Shown here: piece after piece, positions 47,816 through 58,016 of the stretch
Layout of the letters: each line of letters begins with the position of its first letter
How positions within the stretch are numbered: position 1 is the first letter of the stretch
From: Pseudonocardia sp. CNS-004
GTDB taxonomy: Bacteria > Actinomycetota > Actinomycetes > Mycobacteriales > Pseudonocardiaceae
DNA length: 64,000 nucleotides
Direction of reading: 5' to 3'
Assembly: GCA_001942185.1 (NCBI GenBank)
Contig: MKJV01000068.1
Location: forward strand, 310,001-374,000
Made by a program: the position numbers and the translations under genes
Notes under the pieces: generated by a model
Told to the model about the DNA's origin: nothing
Databases searched by the model: none
What the model saw: the letters and a program-made list of their open reading frames with translations, nothing else

Positions 47816-49120
47816 ATGCGCACCCCTCGGCGCAGGTGGTGGGTCTACACCCTCCTGTTCCTGCTCGTCGCGATCAACTACATGGACCGGTCCGCGCTGT
47901 CGGTCGCGGCCACCCCGATCTCCCAGGAGTTCGGGCTCTCGCCGGGGCAGATGGGTGTGCTGCTGTCGACGTTCCTGTGGACCTACCTGATCTGCCTGAT
48001 CCCGGCGGGGATCCTCACCGACCGCATCGGCACGCGCTGGACCAACGCGCTCAGCATCGCCGTCTGGTCGGCGGCCACCGTGCTCGCGGGCGTCGTCCGC
48101 GGGTTCGGCGCGCTCGTCGGCGCCCGTCTGCTCATGGGTGTCGGTGAGTCGACGACGTACCCGGCATGCGGGCGCGTGGTGCAGGAGTGGGCGCCGGCGT
48201 CCGAGCGCGGCCGCGTCGTCGCCACCTACAACTCGGGTGCCTACGCGGGACCGGCGCTCGGCTCCCTCCTCACCGCCGCACTGGTCACGGCCTACGGCTG
48301 GCGCACCGCGTTCGTCGTGCTCGGCGGGATCGGGTTCCTGTGGCTCGCGGCCTGGCTCATCTGGTTCCGCGACCCCGCCGACGCGAAGTGGCTCGGCGAG
48401 GAGGAGCGCGCCACGATCCTGCGCGAACGCGGCCTCGCCCTGGAGACCTCAGCAGAGACCTCCGCCGAGCCGCGCGCCGGAGTGCTGGAGCTGCTGCGCC
48501 ACCGCAGCATGTGGGGTGTCGCGCTCGTGCAGTCCGCGGCGGTCTACACGCAGTACCTGTTCCTCACCTGGCTGCCGGGCTACCTGGAACAGGCCCGCGG
48601 GCTGTCGGTGCTGCGGTCGGGCGCGTTCACCGCGATCCCCTACGTCGTCGCGATGGTGCTGGGCATCGCGATCGGGGTGGTCGTCGACCGGGTGCTCAGC
48701 ACCCAGGGCCGGGCCACCGGCCGCCGCAGGCTCGTCGTGGCCGGATTCCTGCTCGTCTCCTCCGTCGTGCTGCTCACGCCGTTCGTCGGCTCGATCACGC
48801 TCGTCCTCGCCCTGATCAGCATTTCGCTGACGTGCGTGTCCAGCGCGGTGTCGATGAACCTCGCGCTGCTGGCCGACCTGCTGCGCTCCCCGCGCCTGGC
48901 CGGACGCGCCAACAGCATCGCGATGGTCGGTGGCAACACCTTCGGCATCGCCGCCCCGATCGTCACCGGCTACGTCGTGCAGGCCACCGGCAGCTACACG
49001 GCCGCGTTCGTCGTCGCCGGGGTGTTCCTGCTGCTGGGGACGACGGTCGCACTCACCATGACCCGCACCCCGATCGGCCGGGACGACCCCGCGCCGGCGA
49101 CGACCGCGGCGACCGCCTGA
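47816..49120 (+). CDS. MFS transporter, anion:cation symporter-like
   Basis: 434 aa with 12 predicted transmembrane segments. The N-terminal INYMDRSALSVAATPISQEF and GVGESTTYPACGRVVQEWAP are the signature region of the ACS family (hexuronate, glucarate, galactonate carriers). It would import a sugar acid or similar carboxylate. ATG 47816 after GAAGAGG. Next to a mandelate racemase/dehydratase-like gene, it suggests uptake and dehydration of an aldonate or aldarate. Confidence 0.87.
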   Translation: MRTPRRRWWVYTLLFLLVAINYMDRSALSVAATPISQEFGLSPGQMGVLLSTFLWTYLICLIPAGILTDRIGTRWTNALSIAVWSAATVLAGVVRGFGALVGARLLMGVGESTTYPACGRVVQEWAPASERGRVVATYNSGAYAGPALGSLLTAALVTAYGWRTAFVVLGGIGFLWLAAWLIWFRDPADAKWLGEEERATILRERGLALETSAETSAEPRAGVLELLRHRSMWGVALVQSAAVYTQYLFLTWLPGYLEQARGLSVLRSGAFTAIPYVVAMVLGIAIGVVVDRVLSTQGRATGRRRLVVAGFLLVSSVVLLTPFVGSITLVLALISISLTCVSSAVSMNLALLADLLRSPRLAGRANSIAMVGGNTFGIAAPIVTGYVVQATGSYTAAFVVAGVFLLLGTTVALTMTRTPIGRDDPAPATTAATA

Positions 49121-49145
49121 GCGCCGCGCGGAGGGAGATCCGCCC

Positions 49146-50264
49146 ATGAAGATCACCGCTGTCGTCCCGCACGTCGTGGTGCAGCACCTGGACCAGCCGT
49201 TCGGGATGGCCCAATGGCTCTGGGACTCCCGGGCGAGCTGCCTGGTGGAGATCCGCACCGACGAGGGCATCACGGGCTGGGGCGAGTGCTTCGGCCCGGC
49301 CGAGGCCAACCGGGGCCTCATCGAGTCCGCGTACGGCCCGCTGCTCGTGGGCCGCGACCCGACCGAGCGGGTCGCGCTGTGGGAAGCGATGTACAACCGC
49401 AACCGCGAGTGGGGCCGCAAGGGCATCTCGATCGCGGCGATCTCCGGCGTGGAGATCGCGCTGTGGGACATCGCCGGGAAGGCCGCGGAGCTGCCGGTGT
49501 ACCGGATGCTCGGCGGCTCCCGGCCGGATGCCTTCCACGCGTACGCCTCCGCCTTCTACTACGCCGGGCCGTGGGACGACGACCTGGAGGCCGAGGCGGA
49601 GCACCTGCTCGGCCAGGGCTACACCGCGTTCAAGATGAAGGTCGGCGCCCAGGCGGTCGACGAGGACGTGCGGCGGGTGCACCGCGTGCGCGCCGCACTC
49701 GGCCCGGACGTACGCCTGGCCGTCGACGCCAACCGCGGCTTCACCGCCGCCGAGGCGATCCGGTTCGGGCGCGGGATCGCCGACGCCGACCCGTGGTTCT
49801 TCGAGGAACCCGTGATCCCCGAGGACCTCGACGCATACGCCCACGTGCGCGCGGCGCTCGACGTGCCGATCGCGGGCGGCGAGTCCGAGTTCACGCGCTG
49901 GGGCTTCCGCGAGTTCCTGGCGCGCAACCCGGTCGACATCCTCCAGCCCGACGCCACCGCCTGCGGCGGCATCCGCGAGACGCTCCTGATCGCCGGCCTG
50001 GCGAGCGCCCACGGCGTCCCGACGCTGCCGCACGTGTGGGGCTCGGCGATCACCGTCGCCGCCGGACTGCACCTCATGACGGCCCTGCCCACCGTCGTCC
50101 CGTCGCTGGCGCGCGAACGCCCGCACGTCGAGCTCGACCAAGCCCCCAACGTGTTCCGCGACGAGCTGTCCGACCTCGCGTGCGGGCCGGTGCTCACCGT
50201 CCCCGATGGACCCGGCCTCGGCATCGAGATCGACCGCTCCGTGATCGAGCGGCACCGGCCGTGA
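49146..50264 (+). CDS. Mandelate racemase/muconate-lactonizing superfamily dehydratase
   Basis: 372 aa, intact. Capping domain: CLVEIRTDEGITGWGECFGP; barrel: FKMKVGAQAVDEDV (KxK), LAVDANRGF (Asp), FFEEPVIPED (Glu), IAGGESEF (Glu), and PHVWGSAITVAAGLH (His). This is the arrangement of sugar-acid dehydratases such as galactonate or gluconate dehydratases. It removes water from a sugar acid to give a 2-keto-3-deoxy acid (family knowledge). ATG follows GGAGGGAG. Exact sugar unknown. Confidence 0.88.
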   Translation: MKITAVVPHVVVQHLDQPFGMAQWLWDSRASCLVEIRTDEGITGWGECFGPAEANRGLIESAYGPLLVGRDPTERVALWEAMYNRNREWGRKGISIAAISGVEIALWDIAGKAAELPVYRMLGGSRPDAFHAYASAFYYAGPWDDDLEAEAEHLLGQGYTAFKMKVGAQAVDEDVRRVHRVRAALGPDVRLAVDANRGFTAAEAIRFGRGIADADPWFFEEPVIPEDLDAYAHVRAALDVPIAGGESEFTRWGFREFLARNPVDILQPDATACGGIRETLLIAGLASAHGVPTLPHVWGSAITVAAGLHLMTALPTVVPSLARERPHVELDQAPNVFRDELSDLACGPVLTVPDGPGLGIEIDRSVIERHRP

Positions 50265-50299
50265 CCCCCGTCCCCACCCCGCAGCCGCAGGAGCGTGCC

Positions 50300-51540
50300 G
50301 TGAGTCCTTCCGCCAAGTGGTGGCGCATCGGCGCCGTCCTCATGTTCGGGCTGTTCATCGCCTACCTCGACCGGTCCAACCTGTCGATCGCGCTGCCCGG
50401 GCTGTCGCAGGACATGGGCTTCGCCGGCCCGACCTTCGCCGACACCTCCAGCTGGGCGCTCACCGCGTTCCTGTTCGGCTACCTCGCCGCGAACCTGCTC
50501 GGCGGTTTCCTCACCTACCGGATCGACCCGAAGCTCACGCTGATCGTCACGGTCGCGGTGTTCTCGCTGTGCACCCTGCTCTCGGGGTTCGTCGACTCCG
50601 TCGGGCTGCTCATCGCGCTGCGGGTCGTGCTCGGCTTCGCCGAGGGCATCTACTGGCCCCAGCAGTTCCGCGTGGCCAAGGCTGGTTCACCGAGCGGGAG
50701 ATGAGCAAGGGCACCGCGGTCATCCAGTACTACGGCCAGTACGCGGCGCTCGCGCTCGGCTTCTTCCTGCTCACCCCGCTCTACGACGCGCTGGGCTGGC
50801 GCCCCCTGTTCTGGATCACCGGGCTCGCCGGGATCGTGCTCGTCATCCCGCTCTACGTGGCGTTCCTGCGCTCGGCACCCGCCGGCGCGCCGCCCGCACT
50901 GCCCGCGGAGACCACCCGGACCCGGATCCGGTTCGCCGACTTCGGCGGCCCGAAGTTCCTGCTGCTGGTGTTCAGCTACTTCTCCAACGGCATGCTGTTC
51001 TGGGGCATCACGCTGTGGATCCCGCTCGTCATCGAGTCGCTCGGGTTCACCGGCACCGGCCGCGGCCTGCTCGCCGCACTGCCGTACCTGCTGTCGCTGG
51101 CCCTCACCGTCCCGATGATGACGGTCAGCGACCGCACCGGGAAACGGGTGCTCATCGCATCGTCCGGGCTGCTCGTCGGCGGCGCGCTCGTCGGAGCGCT
51201 CCCCCTGGTGGAGAGCCCGGTGGGCAAGCTCGTGCTGATCTGCGTCGGCATGGGCTACTTCACGGCCACGTACACGTCGAACCTGTGGGCCATCGCGGTG
51301 ACCGACCTGCCCCCGCACCTCGTCGGCCCGGCCACGGGGATCATCAACGGCTTCGGGGCGGGCGGTGGCGGGATCGTCGCCGGGTTCGTCGTCGGCGGGC
51401 TGCAGTCGGCCACCGGCTCCTACCTGCCCGGGTTCGTGGTGCTCGGCATCGTCGCGATCGTCGGCGGCCTCGCCCTGCTCGCCTACGGCCGCCTGCGCCC
51501 GGCGGCCCCGGCACCGGAAGCGGCCCCCGTCACCCCCTGA
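50300..51540 (+). CDS. Second MFS transporter, ACS-like (frame break)
   Basis: 413 aa after restoring one base. The N-terminal half LMFGLFIAYLDRSNLSIALP shows the same DRSNLS signature as the first carrier; VVLGFAEGIYWPQQFRVAKA leads to the break near 50682 (AAGGCTGG, expected AAGGCCTGG); the rest continues WFTEREMSKGTAVIQYYGQY with six more helices. GTG 50300 follows CAGGAG. It probably moves a related carboxylate; two carriers in one cluster suggest two substrates or import plus export. Confidence 0.86.
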
Positions 51541-52504
51541 CGCCGTCCAGGTGGTTGAGCACCAGGTCGTGGATGTCGCGGCTGCGCAGCACACCGGCTC
51601 GGTACCGCTCGGCCAACGGTCCCCGCACCGGGCGGCTGGTGATCAGGGGCACTGGTTGTTCGTGCCGGCCGCCGTGGGAGCGGAGCGCCGCGTGGAGGCC
51701 GGAGAGGTCGTGGTCGCGCTGCCGGCCGCCGAGCGCCACGTCCGCCGACGCGGTGACGGCCAGGTCGCCGATGCGGTCCACCGGGTGCTCGTAGAGAGTG
51801 GCCGCGTCGCGGCGGTCCCACACCTCCTCGACGCCGGGGAGGGCGCGGAGCACGGCGCGGGCGCGCGGGCGCGCGGCCTCGTCCAGGTAGAGCCAGGCGA
51901 AGGAGCCGAGCGCGCCGTGGTGGCGGACATAGGGGTCGGTGATGGGCAGGACGACGTCCTGCACCTCGATCCCCGCCGACTCCAGGACGTCGGCGAGGTA
52001 GTGGACGTTGGGTGAGCCGTCGTCGGCGTGCTTGGCGTTCATCCCGTGGTCGGCGGTCACACCGACGACGAAGCCCTCGTCGAGGTACTCGCCGAGCAGC
52101 GAGTCGAACTCGGTGAAGAATCGGTCCGACAGCTCCTCGCCGGGCGCGGCCGCGTGCTGCACCCGGTCGGTCAGCGAGACGTAGAGCAGGCGGAGGGCCC
52201 GGTGGGCCCGGAAGACGGCCAGGCCCAGCCGCATCGCGTAGTGGCTCGCGTCCCAGTCGTAGATCCCGGGCGCCTCGGCGCCGATGAGCTCCTGAAGATC
52301 GTCGACACCGTACTCGGGAAGGCCGGCGCCCGCCGCCTTCTCGACGCTGATGCTGGGGACGCCACCGTGGCCCAGCAGCAGGCGCAGCTTCTCCTTGGCC
52401 GTGACCATCAGCGTCGGCACCCCCTGTCCGGCGAGGACGGCGTGGATGCTCGGGGCCCGGGGGGACGCCCGAAGCCTGAGCGCCGCACCGCGACCGGAAC
52501 CCAA
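51530..52504 (-). pseudogene. Phosphonoacetate hydrolase-like, N-terminally truncated
   Basis: The open frame matches the C-terminal two-thirds of PhnA-type alkaline phosphatase-superfamily hydrolases: VPTLMVTAKEKLRLLLGHGG, IYDWDASHYAMRLGLAVF, GVTADHGMNAKHADDGSPNV. Homology starts near 52460. The first ~130 residues, with the catalytic Thr and first metal ligands, are missing and not found upstream in another frame. It overlaps the second MFS gene by 11 bp at the 3' end. Most likely non-functional. Confidence 0.75.
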
Positions 52505-52657
52505 TGCGTGCTGTCCACGAGGTGAACATCGCCGGGCACCGAACCGGCGGGGCGATGGCTACCATCGGGGGAACCGACCGGCAAGGCGGTGCGTGGAACA
52601 CCTGCGCGGATCAGAACCGCAGCCGGGACGTTCCGCGGAACGCACCCGCCCGTCCGC

Positions 52658-53328
52658 TCACGAGGTGGTGAGGCCGAGGGTCTCGGCGAGGCCACGGCGG
52701 CCGGCCGCGGTGATGCGTACGGAGCGGGGCCGGGTGCCGCGCACGATCCAGCGCCGCTCCAGCATCGTGGTGAACAGGGCGGCCGCGGCCGGACCCGCGA
52801 GGTGGTCGCGGCGTTCCGTCCAGTCCAGGCACGGCCGGACCATCTCCGATTCCGGGTGGTTCACGCCGAGCTCGGCGAACGATGCACGTCCGGACGCGGT
52901 GACGCGCAGACCGCCCGGAACCGGGGTGAGGTGCTGCTCGTCGAGCAGGTGCCGGTACATGCGTACGGCGAGTTCGCCTGCCAGGTGGTCGTAGCAGCTG
53001 CGCGCGAACCGGAGCTCCTCCGGTGCGCGGGCGAGCCGGGCCCGTGCCGCGGGAACGGGGATCTCGAGGCCGCCGAGCGTCTCCAGGAGCAACCCGACCT
53101 CGTCGCTCGCGATGCGGAAGTAGCGGTGCCGCCCCTGCGTCACGACCTCGACGATCCCGGCCTGTTCGAGCCGGGCCAGGTGTTGGCTCATCGTCGAGGG
53201 CGCGACCTCGCATGCCGGGCCAGTTCACCGGCCGTCTGGGCCCGCCCGTCCATGAGGACGACCAGCACGGTGGCGCGGGTGTGGTCAGAGATGAGCGCGC
53301 CGAGCGTGGTCAGGGTGGTGACAGCCAT
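52658..53328 (-). CDS. ArsR-family regulator with C-terminal extension (frame break)
   Basis: 223 aa after restoring one base. N-terminal winged helix: LGALISDHTRATVLVVLMDG, QTAGELARHA, then in the next frame EVAPSTMSQHLARLEQAGIV and RHRYFRIAS. The C-terminal half (SCYDHLAGELAVRMYRHLLD, RPCLDWTERRDHLAGPAAAA, LERRWIVRG) is the usual longer tail of a group of actinobacterial ArsR-like regulators without the metal sites of SmtB. Break near 53210. An inverted repeat lies 20 bp upstream of the start. Confidence 0.83.
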
Positions 53329-53347
53329 CGGTGTCACGCTAGCCACG

Positions 53348-53368
53348 TTCGGTTCGGCACACACCGAA
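53348..53368. promoter_or_regulatory. Inverted repeat upstream of ArsR-type gene
   Basis: TTCGGT and ACCGAA arms with a 9-bp spacer lie 20 bp before the ArsR-type start. A plausible autoregulatory operator. The rest of the 250-bp intergenic region holds no gene and should contain the formamidase promoter. Confidence 0.4.
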
Positions 53369-53577
53369 ACGCGGCTTCCTAGCGTCGGTTCTCCACGACG
53401 ACCAGGAGGCGGCGGAACGCGTGGAGTCCGGATGGTCCAGCGGTCATGGTTGATGAGCAGCGTGGAAACTACGTCCTCCGGCGGTACCCATCGCTTCTCC
53501 CCGGGCTCCGTTAGGCCCTGTCCCGGGCGGGACGGGCGGGTCTACGGTCGTCGTCTCGAACGGGGACGGTGGGACGC

Positions 53578-53855
53578 ATGGTGCGTTACGAGTACCGGTG
53601 CCCGGCATGCGGGCCGTGGATCGTCGCGCTGCCGATGGGGGCGGCCGACACCCGACGCACGTGCCCCACCTGCGGAGGTCCGTCGCCGCGGCGCTGGTCG
53701 GCGCCCCGGCTGAACCGGATGGACTCCCGCGAGTCGCGGCGCGGATGCGCGAGGAGGCGAGCCGGGATGCCCCGGAGGTCGTCACCTCGGTGCCGCCCGC
53801 CGCCCGCAGGCGCGCCCCAGCCGACCACCGTCGGGCGCGCCTGCCCCGCCCCTGA
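53578..53855 (+). CDS. FmdB-family zinc-ribbon protein (frame break)
   Basis: 92 aa after restoring one base. MVRYEYRCPACGPWIVALP and RRTCPTCGGPSPRRWSAP give two CxxC pairs, as in FmdB regulators linked to formamidase genes. The C-terminal part (ARMREEASRDAPEVVTSVPP) lies in the next frame, with the break around 53735. It is followed after 34 bp by the AmiS transporter and then formamidase, matching the known fmdB-amiS-fmdA grouping. Probably a regulator or assembly protein. Confidence 0.78.
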
Positions 53856-53889
53856 CCCGCACCGCCGGTGGCACGAGGAGGGTCGCATC

Positions 53890-54537
53890 ATGGGTCTGGT
53901 CGGTCTCCTGTACGTCGGAGCCGTTCTGTTCATCAACGGGCTGCTGTTGATCGGGGTCGTCGACGGCAGAGCGGCCGCGCCGATCAACCTGTTCGTCGGG
54001 GCGTTGCAGGTCGTCACGCCCACCTACCTGATCTTCACGGCGAACAACGACCCGCTCGTGGTCCTCGGCGCGTCGGGGTTGTACCTGTTCGGTTTCACCT
54101 ACCTCTACGTGGGCATCGGCCTGCTCGCCAACCTCGACACCACCGGCGTCGGCTGGTTCTCGCTGTTCGTCGCCGTGGCCGCGCTGGGCTACTCCTACGC
54201 GAACTTCGCGATCCTCGGCGACGCCCCGTTCGGCGTCATCTGGCTGTACTGGGCGTTCCTGTGGGCGCTGTTCTTCCTCCTACTCGGGCTCAAGCACGAA
54301 TGGCTCACGCGCTACACCGGCTGGGTCACGATCATCCAGTCCTGGGTGACGGCCGCGATCCCGGCGTTCCTGCTGCTCACCGACCTCTGGGCGTACGAGG
54401 GTGCGATCGCCATCGGTCTCGCCGTCGGCGGGGTCGTCGTGTTCGGAGCGCTCTACGCCTTCATCCACCCTCGCGCGCCGGGAGCGCCGGCAGCGACACC
54501 CGCCCCGACCGCCCACCCGGCGCCGGTTGATCGATAA
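53890..54537 (+). CDS. AmiS/UreI-family amide/urea channel
   Basis: 215 aa with about six to seven transmembrane segments (GLVGLLYVGAVLFINGLLLI, NLFVGALQVVTPTYLIFTA, GYSYANFAILGDAPFGVIWL). The sequence matches AmiS/UreI proton-gated urea/short-chain amide channels. It would admit formamide or acetamide. ATG 53890 follows GAGGAGGG. It lies directly upstream of formamidase. Confidence 0.87.
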   Translation: MGLVGLLYVGAVLFINGLLLIGVVDGRAAAPINLFVGALQVVTPTYLIFTANNDPLVVLGASGLYLFGFTYLYVGIGLLANLDTTGVGWFSLFVAVAALGYSYANFAILGDAPFGVIWLYWAFLWALFFLLLGLKHEWLTRYTGWVTIIQSWVTAAIPAFLLLTDLWAYEGAIAIGLAVGGVVVFGALYAFIHPRAPGAPAATPAPTAHPAPVDR

Positions 54538-54561
54538 CTATCGACGAAGGAGGCAGCTGCG

Positions 54562-55815
54562 ATGCCCGATGTGGTGTTCAGCGTCGATCAGACGAAGTCG
54601 ATGCGTGATCAAGCGGTTCCCGGGCACAACCGGTGGCATCCGGACGTGCCCGCGGCGGTGACGGTGCGCTCCGGGCAGCAGATCCGGGTGGAGTGCCGCG
54701 AGTGGACCGACGGTCAGATCGGCAACAACGACTCGGCGAACGACGTGCGCGACGTCGACCTGACGCACGCGCACATGCTGAGCGGGCCGATCGGGGTGGA
54801 GGGCGCCGAGCCGGGTGACCTGCTCGTCGTCGACATCCTCGACCTGGGCCCGGTGCAGGCCCCGCAGGAGTACGGCGATGCCCCCGGCCAGGGCTGGGGC
54901 TACACCGGCATCTTCGCGAAGGCCAACGGCGGCGGTTTCCTGACCGACTACTTCCCCGACGCCTACAAGGCGATCTGGGACTTCTCCGGCCAGGTGGCCA
55001 CGTCGCGGCACCTCCCGGGCGTGCGCTACACCGGCATCACCCACCCCGGCCTGTTCGGCACGGCGCCGTCCGCCGAGCTGCTGGAACGCTGGAACCGCCG
55101 GGAGCGGGCGCTCATCGCGACGGACCCGGACCGGGTGCCGCCCCTCGCGCTGCCGCCGCTCGAGCAGAACACGCTCGGCGGAACGGCCCAGGGCGACCAG
55201 GCGCAGGCCATCGCCCGTGACGGCGCACGGACGGTGCCCGCCCGCGAGAACGGCGGCAACCACGACATCAAGAACCTGACCCGCGGCTCGCGCGTCTTCT
55301 ACCCGGTGCACACCGACGGCGCGAAGCTCTCCGGCGGCGACCTGCACTTCAGCCAGGGCGACGGGGAGATCACGTTCTGCGGCGCGATCGAGATGGGAGG
55401 CTTCATCGACTTCCACATCGACCTGATCAAGGGCGGGATGGAGACCTACGGCGTCACGACGAACCCGGTGTTCATGCCGGGCAACGTGGAGCCCCGGTAC
55501 TCGGAGTTCATGACGTTCATCGGGATCTCCGTGGACCGGGAGAGCGACGAGAACTTCTACCTCGACGCCACCGTCGCCTACCGGCGGGCGTGTCTCAACG
55601 CGGTGGAGTACCTGAAGAAGTTCGGCTACTCCGGTGAGCAGGCCTACCTGCTGATCGGCTCCGCTCCGATCGAGGGCCGGATCAGCGGGATCGTCGACAT
55701 CCCGAACGCCTGCTGCTCGCTCTACCTGCCGACCGCGATCTTCGACTTCGACGTGAAGCCGTCGGCGGCCGGGCCGGCCCACGCGGATCGGGGGCAGTGC
55801 GCGGTGACCTCCTGA
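54562..55815 (+). CDS. fmdA: Formamidase (acetamidase/formamidase family)
   Basis: 417 aa, intact. MPDVVFSVDQTKSMRDQAVP, NRWHPDVPAAVTVRSGQQ, NDVRDVDLTHAHMLSGPIGV, TGITHPGLFGTAPS and DIPNACCSLYLPTAIFDFDV are the conserved blocks of the FmdA family. It hydrolyses formamide to formate and ammonia, supplying nitrogen. It follows AmiS by 24 bp with GAAGGAGG before the ATG. Nearly all positions typical of the family are kept, so it is likely active. Confidence 0.92.
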   Translation: MPDVVFSVDQTKSMRDQAVPGHNRWHPDVPAAVTVRSGQQIRVECREWTDGQIGNNDSANDVRDVDLTHAHMLSGPIGVEGAEPGDLLVVDILDLGPVQAPQEYGDAPGQGWGYTGIFAKANGGGFLTDYFPDAYKAIWDFSGQVATSRHLPGVRYTGITHPGLFGTAPSAELLERWNRRERALIATDPDRVPPLALPPLEQNTLGGTAQGDQAQAIARDGARTVPARENGGNHDIKNLTRGSRVFYPVHTDGAKLSGGDLHFSQGDGEITFCGAIEMGGFIDFHIDLIKGGMETYGVTTNPVFMPGNVEPRYSEFMTFIGISVDRESDENFYLDATVAYRRACLNAVEYLKKFGYSGEQAYLLIGSAPIEGRISGIVDIPNACCSLYLPTAIFDFDVKPSAAGPAHADRGQCAVTS

Positions 55816-55851
55816 CCCTGCCGAGCTCCGGCGGCGCCGCCGGGCATGCGG

Positions 55852-56013
55852 TCAGACGGCGCCGTCGGCCGGGCCGACCTCGGCCGGCACGGTGGGACGT
55901 GCCGTGACCGTGACGGCGCCACCACAGTTCCAGCAGCTCGGCTCGGTGGCGACGTCACGCCCTTCCACGTCGCACACACCGCAGAACCAGTGCGCCATGA
56001 CCTGGACGTTCAT
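55852..56013 (-). CDS. Small zinc-ribbon protein, 53 aa
   Basis: MNVQVMAHWFCGVCDVEGRD and SCWNCGGAVTVTARP give two CxxC pairs 22 residues apart, a compact zinc ribbon. GGGAGG lies 8 bp before the ATG. It is convergent with formamidase, whose stop is 37 bp away. Such tiny ribbons are common in actinobacteria and have no known function. Confidence 0.72.
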   Translation of the reverse strand: MNVQVMAHWFCGVCDVEGRDVATEPSCWNCGGAVTVTARPTVPAEVGPADGAV

Positions 56014-56129
56014 CTCGGGTGCCTCCCGTCACGCTCCGGGCGCACCCCGTGACCGTCACGTGATGGCGCCGCCTGCTCCTGCCTCGTGCAATGCAGACAC
56101 GGATGAAAGGTTACGGTCGGTTCACCGAT

Positions 56130-56174
56130 CGCACATCCGGGGTAACCCCCGCCCGCACATCCGGGGTAACCCCC
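56130..56174. repeat. Two direct 21-bp repeats containing GGGGTAACCCC
   Basis: The unit from CGCACATCCGGGG through TAACCCCC occurs twice with a 24-bp period. Each holds the palindrome GGGGT-A-ACCCC. They lie upstream of the small zinc-ribbon gene and just after the large zinc-finger gene; operator or terminator function is possible. Confidence 0.65.
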
Positions 56175-56183
56175 CGCCGTCGG

Positions 56184-57955
56184 TCACATTCCGGCGACCC
56201 AGGTCTCCCACGCGGCCGCGCTGCGCAGGGCCTCGTCCGGGATCCCGGCCGCGGCGAGCGCGCCAGGGTGGAGCAGCTCGTAGCGCCGGTTGTAGGCCGC
56301 CGCGCGGTCGGCGGGCAGCAGCATCCAGGGCGCCAGCGCGTACTCGACCCGCAGCTCGACCACCCAGTCCGAGTGGCGCGCCACCAGCTCACCCCGCACG
56401 AGGCCGCGCGCGATGAGGCCCCGCCACAGCGCGGCCGTCTCGCGGCACGCCTCGGGGCCCTGATCCGGCGGCGTGACGGCGGTGGTCTCGATCCGCCGCG
56501 GCAGCGACATCATCGTGGTGACCGCGAACATCCACGGCAGCCCGAGCACCCGGCACAGGTGGGCCCGCTGCGAGCCGGCCGTCACCGTGTACAGCGGCCC
56601 GTCCGGGCCGGGGATCCGCAGCAGCTGCACCGCCCCCGACTCGCTGTGCGCGCCGAAGTGGCGGGTCAGGTACGCCGGCACATCCGCGTACCCGACGGCC
56701 AGCAGCTCGGCCGTGCGGTCGGGGAGCCAGCGGGCACGGCGGTCCGGGTCGTCACCCGGCCGGTCGCCGTCCCGGTCGAACCGGCCCCACACCTCGTCGG
56801 GGGTGCGGACGACCGCACGGGTCGGCACCCACTCGACCGCCGTCGTGCACACCCACGAGTCGCCCGGCACGGACAGGGCCGGCAGCTGCGGTTCCTCGTC
56901 CTGGAGCCGGGCAGCGCGCGCGGCGACCTCCTCGGCGACGCGGTCCCGCGGGACGCCGCGCCGCAGGCCGTCCAGCTCGGCGACGATCTCGGCGATCAGG
57001 TCGGGCCGCGCCATGAACGCCGCGGCGGCCTGTTCCTCGGTGACGCGCGGCGCCGCGGCCGGGGTGAACGCGCACAGCCGCGGGGTCCGCGACGGCGGCG
57101 GCGACCCCCGCCACGCCACCTCGGCGAGCCGCGGGCGGGTGCTCCACCTGCCGAGCTCGTCGGCCACGACAGTCGGGTGGGCGGCCCACCCGCGGACGGC
57201 CGGACGCTCCACCTCGCCGTCGAGGTCCGGCCCGGCCGGGGTGGCGTCGAACCGGCCCGACATCTCCCAGCGCGCCGTCCACCGGACGGGTCCGGTCCCC
57301 TCGCTCTGCTCGGCCACGGCGGCGGCGCGGCGGGCCATGTCGGCGGTCATCACGTGCACCTGCCCGCGGTCGCGGGCCGTCCGCAGCGCGGCGAGGGTGA
57401 GGCGCGCCGGTCCGTCGGCCGCCCCGTCGCGCTCGGGCAGCACCATCGTCTCGACCTCGGCCCGCCGCGGATCGTCCTGCAGGTGCTGCAGGCGCAGCAG
57501 GTTGCCCGCCTCCTTCATCGCCGCGGCCAGCTGCAGCCCGGAGCGGCGCAGCTCCGTGGCGTCGACGAACGCGTCGGAGTCCTCGACCACGCGCCGCACG
57601 AGCGCCTTCTGGAGCTGGTCGGCCTGCCACAGCAGCGCCGTCACGTCGTTCCACGCCGCCGGCGCAGAACCGCCCTCCGGGCCCGCGACGCGCGGGTGGC
57701 GAGCGACAGCCGGTCCCACACCGGCAGCCGCGGCAGCCACCGCGCCGCGAGGGTGAACACCGCCGCGGTGGACCAGCGGGCGAGGTGCGCCGTGCGCCGC
57801 GGTGCGCCGGACCTGAGCGTGCGGCACGGTTGCCGCGCGTCGGCGTCGCACCGGTCGCACGGCCAGTCGCGCACGGCGATCCCGCTGAGCGGATGTGTCT
57901 GCAAGGTGCTCGTCCATCCTCCGATCGGGGTAGCCAGATCCTTGCGCAACGGCAT
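56184..57955 (-). CDS. Large zinc-finger protein of unknown function (frame break)
   Basis: 590 aa after restoring one base. The first ~45 residues hold a CDRCDADARQPCRT... GAPRRTAHLARW motif (CxxC-x6-C-H spacing), like the small phage-type DNA-binding zinc finger. After the break near 57662 comes a long, mostly helical region (AAWNDVTALLWQADQLQKAL, MAARAARLQDEEPQ-type) and a C-terminal part with SDWVVELRVEYALAPWMLLP. No catalytic motif was recognised. It lies 61 bp downstream of nuoN on the same strand. A nucleic-acid role is possible, on the finger alone. Confidence 0.6.
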
Positions 57956-58016
57956 GCGGCGGCGTACTGGGGGCCGGGCGGAGACGATGCGGACGGCCTT
58001 GCAGCAGACCTGACCG

